A stretch of 24,742 nt of DNA from an uncultured Pseudomonadota bacterium (GTDB taxonomy: Bacteria; Myxococcota_A; Polyangia; HGW-17). The first letter of the stretch is position 1. Each line of letters begins with the position of its first letter. Made by a program: the position numbers and the translations under genes. Of this stretch, positions 6,910-16,500 are shown one piece after another. The DNA is taken from NCBI GenBank assembly GCA_938004375.1, contig CALKWH010000376.1, positions 1-24,742 of the forward strand, read 5' to 3'. The notes beneath the pieces were generated by a model. It saw only the letters and a program-made list of their open reading frames with translations. It was not told the DNA's origin and searched no databases.

Positions 6910-8417
6910 TTCCCCACCATGTTGGCTTCCTGGAAGGAGCGCAGGCGCAGCGACCGGCCGTCGGTGTCGGTGTCGGCGTGGGAGGTGTCCTCCCACCCGA
7001 ACCAGTGGAGCTCGCCCCGGGACAGGCAGGCGGGGCGCGTCTGGTGACCCATGGTGGTGAAGGGGATGGCCAGCTCGCCGGTGACGGGCGTGCCGTCAGC
7101 CAGGAAACGGCGCCCCACGATGCCGGCGCCGTAGCCGTCCTGCGAGCTCCAGTCCTCCCAGATCACCAGAAAGCCGTCCGAGACCGGGCACAGGGCTGGC
7201 TCGAGCTGGCTGGTCGAGGTGGTGACGTTGGCGAGGAAGTCCCCGCCCACGGGCGCGAATCCGCCGTCGAACCGACGGCAATGGACGCCCCACTCCCAGA
7301 GATCCACGGCCGCCCCGTTGTCGATCCAGCAGGCGACGAAGCCGGACGGGGTCGGCAGCAGCGCGGGGGTCGCCTGCCGTCCGGCGGTCAACTCGTTGAC
7401 GCCGAGGGTGGTCTCCACCGTCCCGTCGGCCGCCAGCAACGCGGCCGCGACGCCCCCCGAGGCGGCGTCGAAGGTCCCCGAGGCGTCCTCGTAGGCCACC
7501 AGCCAGCGGTTGCCGGACACGGGGACGACCCGCGGCCGGAGCTGGAGACCGGTGGTGGGGATCGGCAGGGTGAACTCGCCGGCGTCCCCCGAGACGCCGT
7601 TGACCTGCGGCGCGCCGTCGGCGTCGAAGAAGCGGCCCCGCAGATCGGCGCCGCCCTCTCCGGCGGTGTCCACCCAGACGACCAGGAAGATGCCCAGCGG
7701 GTTGGCGCCGGCGGCCACGTGCAGGTCGGCTGCGGCGTAGGTGGTGTCCACCTGGAACTCGGGCACGAGCCCGGCGCCGTCGAAGCCGAGGATCCGGGCC
7801 CGCACGCCGGCTTCGAAGCCGGTGCCGCCCTTCTCGTTGATCCAGGCCACCAGGAGCCGATCCCCCTGGACCGCGCCCACGGCCGAGTGCTGGTTGCCGC
7901 CGCCCACGACGTGGTTGACGGTGAGCTCGCCGGTCTTGCTCCCGTCGGCCTGGAAGGTGCCCATGCGGATGCCCGCGCCGCCGCCGTCGGCCCCGCTCCA
8001 GTCGGTGAAGAGCAGGACGAAGCCGCCGTCGGGGGCCGGGGATCCCACGAGCACGGGATCCTCCTGGTCGCGGACGTGGACGGCGTTGGCCACGAAGTCC
8101 ACGCCGTCGGCCAGGGTGCACGAGGCGTTGCAGCCGTCCCCGGAGCGGGTGTTGCCGTCGTCGCAGACCTCGCCCGCCTCGAGCCGCCCGTTGCCGCACT
8201 CGGGGGGGATCACGACGTCCGCGTCGGGCCCGGCGTCACCCGCGTCGCCGTCGTCGGGCACGTCGGCCCCGTCGTCGGGCACGTCGGGGAGGGCGTCCAC
8301 CGCCGCATCCCAGTCATAGAAGCCGGTCTCCCCGGAGCAACCCGTGAGGACGGACGGCCAGCCCGCCAGGAAGGCGGGCAGGTACCAAACAGTCAAAATT
8401 ATGCGCGACAATCTCAT
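6906..8417 (-). CDS. DUF4215-type lipoprotein, unknown function
   Basis: A 503-residue exported lipoprotein: hydrophobic signal with lipobox LTGC (lipid cysteine 27), then an Asp/Ala/Pro-rich linker (about 35-68) of the kind frequent in myxobacterial surface proteins. The cysteine-rich motif CGNGRLEAGEVCDDGN (74-89), continuing to GDGCNASC (93-100), is the DUF4215 repeat. The remaining 400 residues show repeating beta-propeller-like blades with recurring Gly-Arg-Phe and Trp-Glu-Asp segments (for example WVDTAGEGG, YEDASG, WEDWSSQDG and WEDTSHADTD). The ATG lies 1 nt after the stop of the upstream lipoprotein gene, and its own stop overlaps the photolyase start. A ligand-binding or adhesive surface role is possible but not shown. 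Confidence 0.85.
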   Translation of the reverse strand: MRLSRIILTVWYLPAFLAGWPSVLTGCSGETGFYDWDAAVDALPDVPDDGADVPDDGDAGDAGPDADVVIPPECGNGRLEAGEVCDDGNTRSGDGCNASCTLADGVDFVANAVHVRDQEDPVLVGSPAPDGGFVLLFTDWSGADGGGAGIRMGTFQADGSKTGELTVNHVVGGGNQHSAVGAVQGDRLLVAWINEKGGTGFEAGVRARILGFDGAGLVPEFQVDTTYAAADLHVAAGANPLGIFLVVWVDTAGEGGADLRGRFFDADGAPQVNGVSGDAGEFTLPIPTTGLQLRPRVVPVSGNRWLVAYEDASGTFDAASGGVAAALLAADGTVETTLGVNELTAGRQATPALLPTPSGFVACWIDNGAAVDLWEWGVHCRRFDGGFAPVGGDFLANVTTSTSQLEPALCPVSDGFLVIWEDWSSQDGYGAGIVGRRFLADGTPVTGELAIPFTTMGHQTRPACLSRGELHWFGWEDTSHADTDTDGRSLRLRSFQEANMVGN

Positions 8418-8418
8418 G

Positions 8419-10977
8419 TCACTTACCGATGACCTCGCAGAAGACGCCCGGGACAGCGGCCGTGTTGTTCAGTTCGTTGCACTCCCCCAGACCGGAGACG
8501 CCGGCGGGGTCCGCGTCCGCCTGCACGCTCACGGTGGCCGCGGTGGCCTCCGTGCGGGGCGGGGCGGTCCACTCGCAGGACACCGTCACGCACTGCCCGG
8601 TCACCAGCGGCGCCTGCAGCGTCGCCTCGCACAGGGGGGTCCCCGCCTGGGCGTCGAAGAAGCCCACCGGGATCCCCGTGGGGACCGGCTGGGTGCCGCG
8701 GTTGCACACGGAGGCCTCCAGGAGGGCGAAGGTGGTGACGAGACAGGAGAAGGCCGCATCCCGCACCGTCAGGTCCGGGCTCGTGCCCACGGCGACGGAG
8801 CCCTGCACGTTCTGCCGGTAGTTGTTGAGGGTGGGGTCCATCCAGTTCTGCACCCACAGGGACGTGCGGGGGACCTCGCCCGCCTCGGAGACGTTGCTCA
8901 CGCTGTAGGTGTGCTGGTTCCAGATCGTGCGCGAGGGCACCCAGCGGTCCAGGGTGTCGCGATAGACACGGATCCCCGGGTAGGCCCCCAGCCAGTCGGA
9001 GCGGCAAACGTTCCCCGCGCCAGGGGTGCCGCCCACGGGGACGTCGCACACGTAGCCCGAACCGGCCCCGCCGCACTGGGTGTCGTCGGAGCAGCGGCAG
9101 AAGCCGGTGTCGCACACCCCCGAGGCGCAGTCCAGGTGGGTCTCGCAGCGCAGGCCTTTGAAGATGGGGTCCATGCGCGTGCCGTTGTGGGAGAGCGGAT
9201 AGGCGACGCCGCCGGCGGTCGTGGGTGTGATGGTGCAGTTCAGGTTCGAGGGCACCACCAGCTCGGCGTTGTAGTCGCCGTCCACGTCGGCCACGATGGG
9301 GTTCTCGTTCCAGGTGCAGGAGGAGTGCCACTGGGAGAAGAGCACCTCGCCGGTGCGGCCGTCGTAGACCCGGGTGAAGACCTCGTCGGCGTACACGACC
9401 TCGACGCGGCCGTCCCCCTCGAAGTCGAACAGGGAGGAGCCTGTGCGGTTGGAGGAGTGATCCTGGCTGACCTGGTGCCAGAGGATGCCGTCGGTGCGCA
9501 GCGAGACGCAGGTCGCGACCTCGGGGATGCCCAGACAGTCGGGGTCGAACACCGAGATGGAGTCCGAGGAGGCGGCCGAGAACTCGACGCGGCCGTCGCC
9601 GTCGAAGTCCCCCGCGGTGGGGGGACCGCCGCCGGAGCCGGCGGGGAAGTTGTATGGACCGTAGAGGGTGCGGCCGAACACGTTGATGACCCGTGTCTGG
9701 CCGGAGCCGATCACGACGATCTCGGCGATGCCGTCCCGGATGCGACGGTCGTCCCCGGCGGGGTCCTGCGGGAAGGTCCCGAAGTCGCCGTAGGCCACGA
9801 ACACCCCGGCCGGACCCGTGTTCCAGACCAGGTCCCAGGCGGAGGTGGCGGGGTTGAACGAGTACAGGACCGAGCCGCCGGCGAGCTCAGGGCGGCCGTC
9901 CCGGTCGAGGTCGGCCACCGCGGGATAGGCGAAGTAGCCCGGCATGCCCAGGGCGGCGGCCACCTGGAGCCCGGTGTGGTCATACACCAGCCCGAAGGAC
10001 AGGATCTCGGGCAGGCCGTCGTCGTTCAGATCGTGGACCGCCACCCCCGACCAGCCGGTGGACTGCGCGCCGTAGGTCAGGTTGGTGCCGCCCGCGTTGT
10101 GGCCGTGCCACAACTGGCTCCAGGCCCCGGCCAGGGCGTCGTAGCGGAAGGCCTCGACCCCGCCCAGGCCGTTGTGGGCCACGAGCTCGGGGCGACCGTC
10201 GCCGTCGAGATCCGCGATGGCGGGCGTGTTGCAGCCGTTGAGCTGGGTGCCGACGGTGAACAGTTGCGTGCAATCGCGACCGTCCAGGACGCGGATGACC
10301 CCGTAGGCACCGTTGTAGTAGCCCGAACTGCCGTCGTTCCCCGAGTAGCTCAGGAACACGATCGAAGGCTGCACCACGGCCGGGTTGTCGTCGAAGTCGA
10401 AGTCGGCCACCAGCGGCGTGGAGAGCACGTTCACATGGCCCGGATACGGATCGCCGGCGGGCGGCCCGCTCCAGGAGCAGTGCAGGAAGGGGGAGAAGAT
10501 GCCCGAGCGCGGGTAGTCGCCGCAGGCCGGGTTGAAGAGGCCCCGCGGGCCGGTGCCGTAAGGAACGCAGAGGTTGTTCCAGCAGTAGGTGTCCCCCGCG
10601 CACTGGCCGTCGTTCTCGCAGGGCACGCCCGCCACGCATTGCCCGTCGATGCAGCGCTCCGAGGGCTCGCAGCAGTCGTCGCCGCAGGGGGTGTCGGGGG
10701 CCTCGCAGACACCGGCGTCCCCGTCGGACACGTCAGACACGTCCGACACGTCGGACACGTCGGACACGTCAGACACGTCAGACACGTCATCGCCGCCGTC
10801 CACCGCCGCGTCGTGCAGGGGCACACACACGCCCTCGCGGCAGTCGAGGCCGGTCCCGCACGGGTGCACCGGGTCGCACGGCTCCCCGGATCCGCGGCCG
10901 GGCCACCCGTCGCCCACGGTGCAACCAACCAGCATGGCCAGCGCCAGCCACAACCCAGGCAGCATCACGACGCGCAT
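8419..10977 (-). CDS. FG-GAP/VCBS-repeat lipoprotein with Asp-Val-Ser tandem tract
   Basis: An 852-residue lipoprotein: signal peptide with lipobox LVGC (lipid cysteine 19), then cysteine-rich segments (34-51 and 91-135) separated by seven Asp-Val-Ser repeats (64-84). The main body has recurring Asp-rich loops such as DLDGDGRPEL, DLNDDGLPEI, DLDRDGRPEL, DFDGDGRVEF and DVDGDYNAEL, the calcium-binding signature of FG-GAP/VCBS beta-propellers. A second cysteine-rich patch with CSDDTQC follows, then a C-terminal segment that looks like a CARDB/Ig-type domain with a conserved NELNNTA. The start was placed at the ATG at 10977 because AGGTGAGG lies just upstream; a GTG three codons earlier is possible. 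The ribosome site overlaps the dapA stop codon. Probably a surface-exposed adhesin or binding protein. Confidence 0.88.
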   Translation of the reverse strand: MRVVMLPGLWLALAMLVGCTVGDGWPGRGSGEPCDPVHPCGTGLDCREGVCVPLHDAAVDGGDDVSDVSDVSDVSDVSDVSDVSDGDAGVCEAPDTPCGDDCCEPSERCIDGQCVAGVPCENDGQCAGDTYCWNNLCVPYGTGPRGLFNPACGDYPRSGIFSPFLHCSWSGPPAGDPYPGHVNVLSTPLVADFDFDDNPAVVQPSIVFLSYSGNDGSSGYYNGAYGVIRVLDGRDCTQLFTVGTQLNGCNTPAIADLDGDGRPELVAHNGLGGVEAFRYDALAGAWSQLWHGHNAGGTNLTYGAQSTGWSGVAVHDLNDDGLPEILSFGLVYDHTGLQVAAALGMPGYFAYPAVADLDRDGRPELAGGSVLYSFNPATSAWDLVWNTGPAGVFVAYGDFGTFPQDPAGDDRRIRDGIAEIVVIGSGQTRVINVFGRTLYGPYNFPAGSGGGPPTAGDFDGDGRVEFSAASSDSISVFDPDCLGIPEVATCVSLRTDGILWHQVSQDHSSNRTGSSLFDFEGDGRVEVVYADEVFTRVYDGRTGEVLFSQWHSSCTWNENPIVADVDGDYNAELVVPSNLNCTITPTTAGGVAYPLSHNGTRMDPIFKGLRCETHLDCASGVCDTGFCRCSDDTQCGGAGSGYVCDVPVGGTPGAGNVCRSDWLGAYPGIRVYRDTLDRWVPSRTIWNQHTYSVSNVSEAGEVPRTSLWVQNWMDPTLNNYRQNVQGSVAVGTSPDLTVRDAAFSCLVTTFALLEASVCNRGTQPVPTGIPVGFFDAQAGTPLCEATLQAPLVTGQCVTVSCEWTAPPRTEATAATVSVQADADPAGVSGLGECNELNNTAAVPGVFCEVIGK
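10726..10788 (-). repeat. Nine-base tandem repeat, seven copies, encoding Asp-Val-Ser
   Basis: Seven consecutive copies of a 9-base unit (GACGTGTCN in the coding direction) lie inside the FG-GAP/VCBS lipoprotein, just after the lipid anchor. The copies differ mainly at the third base of the Ser codon. Because the unit is a multiple of three, gain or loss of copies would change linker length without breaking the frame. Confidence 0.92.
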
Positions 10978-10982
10978 GGTCC

Positions 10983-11879
10983 TCACCTCTTTTCGGGGAC
11001 GTCCTGGTCGAGCTCGCGCAGGATCCGCACCAACTGCTCGGCCGTGTTCTCGCCGACCCCCACGAGGGGGAGCCGCAGCTCGGCGGACGGAATCAGCCCC
11101 AGCCGGTGCAGGCAGGCCTTGGCCGGAGCCGGGCTCGTCTCGAGGAACAGGCCCTCGGCGAGGGGGAGCAGGCGGTGGGCCAGCTCCCGGGCCCGCGGGT
11201 GGTCGCCCGAGAGGGCCGCATGGATCGAGTCGGCGAACAGCCGTGGGACCACGTTGGCCACGACCGAGATGGCGCCGACGGCGCCCAGGGCAATCAATGG
11301 ATAATTCAGTTTATCCTCGCCCGAGTACAGGGCGAAGCCCGGCCGGGCCGAGCGCAGGATCCACTCGGCCTGGGAGACCGACCCCGAGGCCTCCTTGATG
11401 CCGACGATACCGGGGAGCTCCTGCAGGCGCAGCACGGTCTCGGGCAGCAGGTTGACCCCCGTGCGGCCGGGGACGTTGTAGAGCACGAGGGGCAGCTCGG
11501 CGGCCTCGGCGACGGCCCGGTAGTGGGCCAGGAGCCCTCCCTGGGTGGGCTTGTTGTAGTACGGGGTCACCACCAGCGCGCAGTCCGCGCCGAGCTGGTG
11601 GGCCAGCCGGGTGCGCTCGATGGTGCTCGCGGTGGCCTGGGTCCCGGTCCCGGCCATCACCGGCACCCGGTGCGCGACCCGCTCCACCACGAACGAGACG
11701 ACCCTGGAATATTCATCTTGCGTCCATGTCGCCGCCTCCCCGGTGGTCCCTGCCACCAAAATGGCGTCCGTGCCCGATGAGACGTGCCAGTCGATGAGGC
11801 GCTCCAGGGTCGGGAAATCGATGTCACCGCCGGAGAACGGCGTGATGAGGGCCACGATGGAACCGGTGAGCTGCTGCAT
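10983..11879 (-). CDS. dapA: 4-hydroxy-tetrahydrodipicolinate synthase
   Basis: This enzyme condenses pyruvate with aspartate semialdehyde, the first committed step towards diaminopimelate and lysine, for peptidoglycan and protein. At 298 residues it matches the family. Visible active-site features are GTTGE (44-48), Tyr134 in LYNVPGRTG with Arg139, and the Schiff-base Lys162 in GIKEASG. The start was set at the ATG before QQLTGS, with GAGGAG about 8 nt upstream, rather than the GTG six codons earlier. It is the first gene of a four-gene minus-strand run; the next start lies 5 nt beyond its stop. No other lysine-pathway gene is nearby, so the downstream lipoproteins and photolyase may simply share its promoter. 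Confidence 0.96.
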   Translation of the reverse strand: MQQLTGSIVALITPFSGGDIDFPTLERLIDWHVSSGTDAILVAGTTGEAATWTQDEYSRVVSFVVERVAHRVPVMAGTGTQATASTIERTRLAHQLGADCALVVTPYYNKPTQGGLLAHYRAVAEAAELPLVLYNVPGRTGVNLLPETVLRLQELPGIVGIKEASGSVSQAEWILRSARPGFALYSGEDKLNYPLIALGAVGAISVVANVVPRLFADSIHAALSGDHPRARELAHRLLPLAEGLFLETSPAPAKACLHRLGLIPSAELRLPLVGVGENTAEQLVRILRELDQDVPEKR

Positions 11880-11900
11880 GTCGTTCACTCCTCGCACCTC

Positions 11901-11928
11901 AATGTACTGGAAACGCCCGAAAAAGCAA
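11901..11928 (-). promoter_or_regulatory. Candidate sigma-70-like promoter of the dapA run
   Basis: On the minus strand TTGCTT (11928-11923), a 16-nt spacer and TACATT (11906-11901) resemble -35 and -10 boxes. Transcription would start near 11894, leaving a leader of about 15 nt that just contains the GAGGAG site. Based on consensus likeness only. Confidence 0.4.
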
Positions 11929-11967
11929 CGACACCGTCGCGCGCGCCCGTCGCGCCCATCTATCAGC

Positions 11968-11995
11968 TTGTGTCAGCGGGGCTTTCTGCTATGCT
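11968..11995 (+). promoter_or_regulatory. Candidate promoter of the V4R-like/kinase pair, possibly leaderless
   Basis: TTGTGT (11968-11973), a 16-nt spacer and TATGCT (11990-11995) resemble a sigma-70 promoter. The predicted start of transcription (about 12002) is next to the ATG at 12004, and no Shine-Dalgarno sequence is present there, which suggests a leaderless message. Each box matches the consensus at only four of six positions. Confidence 0.35.
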
Positions 11996-12003
11996 CCGCC
12001 CCG

Positions 12004-12522
12004 ATGAACAAGTGGCTCACCGAGCCCCAGGTCCTGGGGCAGTACATGCTTCGCGTCTTCAACTCCGATGAGCAACCGGAGCGCCTGCTGCCGTTGCGCC
12101 AGAAACTGGGCGTCGCCGACGTCGAGGCCGGGCGCTGGTATCCCCAGGCGGTGTTGATTAAATATCTGCAGCAAGTTCTCAAGAACGACGGAGAGGACGT
12201 GCTGTTCTACACGGGCACCCGGCTCATCGCCTCCACGGTGTTTCCTCCCAACGTGGCCACGTTCCAGGACGCCATCTCATCGATGGACCTGGGGTACACC
12301 ATCGCCCACCGCTACCAGGTCGGGGCCATGTTCGGTCTGCGCGCCTCGGGAGAGATGCAGTTGGACATCATTGCGGCCAACCCATATCCCTGTCCCTACG
12401 ATTGGGGTATCCTCAATGCCATCATGAAAAAATGGGCGCCCGCCGCGCGCCTCTCCCACGACTTCAGCCAGGGCTGCCGCCTCGACGGGGAGACGGCCTG
12501 CCACTATCACCTGATTTTTTGA
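12004..12522 (+). CDS. Small V4R-like/sensor-like protein of unknown function
   Basis: A 172-residue soluble protein without signal or membrane segments. The N-terminal half is helical with RWYPQA near 44-49. The C-terminal half has NPYPCPYDWGI (126-136) and a final GCRLDGETACHYHLIF (157-172). This cysteine-bearing ending resembles V4R (4-vinyl reductase-type) and H-NOX-related ligand-binding domains seen in many myxobacterial proteins; the family call is by likeness and unproven. Cys130, Cys158 and Cys166 could bind metal. The kinase gene follows 15 nt downstream, so a sensor or adaptor feeding that kinase is a reasonable guess. The start has no ribosome binding site; an upstream in-frame extension lacks family-like sequence. 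Confidence 0.7.
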   Translation: MNKWLTEPQVLGQYMLRVFNSDEQPERLLPLRQKLGVADVEAGRWYPQAVLIKYLQQVLKNDGEDVLFYTGTRLIASTVFPPNVATFQDAISSMDLGYTIAHRYQVGAMFGLRASGEMQLDIIAANPYPCPYDWGILNAIMKKWAPAARLSHDFSQGCRLDGETACHYHLIF

Positions 12523-12537
12523 GGAAAGCGATCCGGC

Positions 12538-13584
12538 ATGGCGACCCCTCCTGAACGCAAATGGATCGGACCCTTCCGCGTCCTTGGCCTGCTGGGCTCC
12601 GGCGCCACCGGTCACGTGTTCCTCGGCGAGGATCCCTCGCTGGACCGCAAAGTCGCGATCAAGATTCTGAAGTCAGACTTCAAATATGACTCCGAGCTGC
12701 GCAACCGATTTTTGCGCGAGGCCCGGAACATGGCCAGGCTCTCCCACCCGGGGGTGGTCTCGGTGCACGCCGTCGGGGACGAGGAGGGGCTGCCTTACAT
12801 GGTCATGGAGTACCTACAGGGCACCGACCTGCTCACCACCCTCGAGCGGCAGGGCGCCCTGCCCTACTCCAAGGTCGTCTCAATCTTCATTGACGTCACG
12901 GAGGGACTGTGGAACGCCTACGCCGAGGGCATCGTCCACCGGGACGTGAAGCCCGCCAACATCTTCCTGGCCGCCGAGAGCCGCGCCAAGATCGGCGATT
13001 TCGGCCTGGCGCGGGCCCTCGAGCTCGACGCCAACCTCACCGCCGACGGCGTCGTCATCGGCACGCCGGACTACCTGGCCCCCGAGGTCATCTCCGGCGT
13101 GAAGGCCACGGTGGAGTCCGACGTCTACGCGCTGGGCTGCTCGATGTTCCACGCCCTGGCCGGACACCCGCCCTACCGCTTCCTCCACGAGGACATCACC
13201 GGCCAGGAGGTCCTCAGCCGCCACATCAAGGCGCCGGTCCCCATGCTGGACAACCGCCAGATCCCGCGGGCACTGCGCAAATTAATCTACGACATGATGA
13301 ACAAGAAGCCCGGCGCGCGGCCCAGCTACGACCGCATCCTGGACGCCCTGCGCCGCGCCATGCGGCCCAAGGACTACAACAGCCGTGCCATGCCGGCCTT
13401 CTCGCCGGGCCGCACGGCCGCCTCGTCGAAGACCGCCGCCACGCCCATCCTCGCCCCCGAGGGGACCGGCGGCGCCGGGCGCGCCGAAGAGGACGATCTC
13501 GAGCTCCCGGTCGCCTGGCTCCTGGCCCTGGGCGTCCTGGGCTCCGCAGCCATCCTCACCCTCGCGTATTTTTTGTTGCGTTGA
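12538..13584 (+). CDS. Membrane-anchored eukaryote-like Ser/Thr protein kinase
   Basis: A 348-residue kinase with all key motifs: glycine loop GSGATGHV (20-27), Lys42 in VAIK, HRDVKPAN (134-141, catalytic Asp136), DFG (154-156) and APE (181-183). An Ala/Ser/Thr/Pro linker (about 280-318) leads to a single C-terminal transmembrane helix (324-347) with almost nothing after it, so it is tail-anchored with the kinase in the cytoplasm and no external sensor domain. An external sensing role is therefore unlikely; input may come from the protein encoded just upstream. AGGAAAG precedes the ATG. Its stop is only 6 nt from the end of the convergent RND permease gene. Confidence 0.95.
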   Translation: MATPPERKWIGPFRVLGLLGSGATGHVFLGEDPSLDRKVAIKILKSDFKYDSELRNRFLREARNMARLSHPGVVSVHAVGDEEGLPYMVMEYLQGTDLLTTLERQGALPYSKVVSIFIDVTEGLWNAYAEGIVHRDVKPANIFLAAESRAKIGDFGLARALELDANLTADGVVIGTPDYLAPEVISGVKATVESDVYALGCSMFHALAGHPPYRFLHEDITGQEVLSRHIKAPVPMLDNRQIPRALRKLIYDMMNKKPGARPSYDRILDALRRAMRPKDYNSRAMPAFSPGRTAASSKTAATPILAPEGTGGAGRAEEDDLELPVAWLLALGVLGSAAILTLAYFLLR

Positions 13585-13590
13585 TCGCGA

Positions 13591-16500
13591 TTATTGACCG
13601 CCGTCGATCGCCGTCGTGTCCGGGACGCGGACCGCGCTGCGGTAGACGAAGCGGTAGAGCACCGGCATCAAGTACAGGGCGACGAAGAACTCCATGATCA
13701 AGCCGCCGATGGCGCCCACGGCCATGGGCTGCAGCATCTCGTTCCCGCCGCCGAGGTTGAGCGCCAGCGGCAAAAAGCCCACGAGGGTGGACAGGGTGGT
13801 CATCACGCGGGGCCGCAGGCGCACGGCGGCCGCCTGGAGGATGGCATCGTCCGGGGTGATCCCGCCCTCTTTGCGCAGGTCCTCGGCGAAGGTGTAGATC
13901 AGCACGCCGTCGTTGATGGCGGCGGCCACGACGATGAGCATGCCGATGAGCACCGTGGCCCCCACCGGGAAGGCGGTGAGCTTGAGAGCGAACAGCACGC
14001 CGACCAGGCACACCGGCAGGTTCAGCAGGATCAGCAGCGGCAGCTTCCAGTCGTTGAACTGCACGGCTAGCACGATGACCGCGAAGAACAGCGCGAACAG
14101 CAGGATCACCAGCATGTCCAGCTGCATCTCCCGCATCATCTGCGCCTGCCCGGCGATGCGCCAGGAGACCCCCGGGGGCATGGGGACGTCGGCCATCAAA
14201 TCCCTGACCTCGCGCTGGGCCTCGCTGATGGTGAGCCCCAGGGTGTCCGCGGTGATCACCACCTGCTTGACCTGATCCTCGCGGTTGATCTCCACCGGCC
14301 CGGTGCCGGGGAGCACGCGGGCCACGTCCGCAAGCAGGATCTGGGCGCCGTCGCGCCGGGCCACCGGGAACTGCCGAAGATCCTCGGCGTTGCGCACGCG
14401 GGTCTCGGGGACGCTCACCCGCACGTCGAACTGCAGGCCGCGCTCCCGGAACGAGGTGGCCACGGCGCCGCCCAGGTAGGTCCGCAGGGTGGCGGCGATC
14501 TGGGCGACCGGGAGCCCGAGATCGGCGCACTTCTCGCGGTCCAGGTGGACCTGGTACTCGGGCTTGGTGAAGTCGAGGCTGAGCTGGACGTTGGTGAAGT
14601 CCGGGTGGCGGGTCAGCCGCTCCACCATCTGGGCGGAGACCCGTTGCAGGACCTCGAGGTCGTCGCCGCGGATCTTGAGCTCCATGTCCGTGCTGCCCAG
14701 GTTCCGGATGCCGCGGATGCGCTGCTGGTTCACCATGGCGCGCACGCCCGGCCAGCGGAACCGGGCCAGCTTCTTCCGGAAGCCGGTCACCCACGCCATG
14801 GTGCCGATGCGCCCGCCCCCGGACCGCAACTGCAGCGTGATCTCGGCGTCGTGGGAGGACTCGACCATGAACGGCCCGCGGGCCATGCCGCCTGCGACCG
14901 TGAAGTACGAGACCACCCGGGGCTCGGCGGCCAGCATCTTCTCGACCTCGAGGGTCGCCTCGTTGAGCTCGGCGGCGGCGGTCCCCGGGTTCGCCCGGAT
15001 GCGGATCGCTACGCGCCCGTCGTCGATCTGTGGGAGGAACTCGCCCTCCAGGGCGACCCAGGTGTGGGCGCCGGCGAACAGCAGGCCGATGGCGACGAGC
15101 AGCCACGCCCAGCGCCAGCGCACGAACCAGGCGGTGGAACGCGCGTAGGCCGCCGTGACGCGGGCGAACAACCGCTGGAAGAACCCGTCCCCGCACTCCG
15201 GCGCTCGCAGCAGGACGTCCGCCAGCATCGGGGTGAGGGTGACGGCCACGCCCACGCTGATCACCACGATCGCGGAGATGACCAGTATCAGTTCCTTGAA
15301 CAGCAGGCTGGTCAGGCCAGGCACGAACAGAAACGGGAGGAACAGGGCAAGGTAGGAGAGGGTGCCGGCGGCGACGGCGGGCCCGACCTCGCCCACGGCG
15401 TCGGGGATCAGATCATGGGACGGCTCGTGGGGGGCCAGGGCGCGCCGCCGGGTGATGTTCTCCAGCACGACGATGGAGTTGTCCAGCAGCACGCCCAGCG
15501 CCACCACGAGGCCGCCCAGGGAGAAGATGTTCAACGAGAAGCCGGCGAGCTTCATCACCCCGAAGTTGACCAGCAGGATGACCGGAATCGCCAGCAGCAG
15601 CACCAGCACATGGCGCAGGCTCCCCAGGAACAGGAAGATGGTGACCACGACGAGCACCGCCGCGCCCAGGGCGGAGGACGCCACGCCGTCGATGGCCTTC
15701 TCGATGTAGAGCGCCTGATCCTCGAGCACCACGAGCTGCACGTCGGCCGGGAAGTCCGGCCGCAGCTCCTCCAGTTTGCGGGTCACATCCCTGGCGACCT
15801 TCACGGTGTTGGCCAGCGCCTGCTTGGTGACGTTGACCTTGATGGCGGGCTGGCCGTTGAGCCTGGAGTACAGGCGCACGTCCTCGGAAGCGTCCTGCAC
15901 GTCGGCCACGTCGGCCACCGTGACCCGCGCGCCCGCCTCGTTGACCAGCACGACCCGGCGTAGGTCTGCGACGTCCTTCACCTCGCCCATCGTGCGCACG
16001 ACCCAATGCCGGCGGCCTTCGATGATCCGCCCGGCGAACAACTCCACGTTCTCCTCGGCGATGCGCGCGGCGATCTCGGCCGGGGTGAGCCGGTACTTGA
16101 TCAGGGCGTCGGGGCGCAGAAAGACGCGGATCTCGCGGCGCAGGCCGCCCACGATGTCGGTGCCGGCCACGCCGGGGACCGAGAGCAGCTGCTTCTGGAG
16201 ATGATCCTCGGCCCAGGTGCGCAGCCGGGTGAGGTCCCACGCCTGGGAACTGATGGCGACCTGCAGGATCGGCAGCTGGCTGGGATCCATCTTGGCCACC
16301 AGGGGCGGCTCGATGTCCTCGGGCAGGCGGCGGTTCACGCGTCCGAGGGCGGCGGACGCGTCCATGAAAGCGACGTTCACGTCGCTGTCGTAGGAGAAGT
16401 TGAGCACCAGACGGTAGTTGCTCTCGGCGATGTTGGTCTCGATGGTGTCCACCCCGTCGACCGAGGCCATCTGGCGCTCCAGGGGGTCCGCGATGGACCG

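Noticed and set aside
4642..7047. 801-residue plus-strand frame
   Set aside because: Antisense to the beta-CASP nuclease and photolyase genes, with no recognisable domain; a by-product of high GC.
8344..11304. 986-residue plus-strand frame with a His-Val-Arg repeat
   Set aside because: Antisense to the two lipoproteins and dapA; its repeat is only the reverse reading of the Asp-Val-Ser tract.
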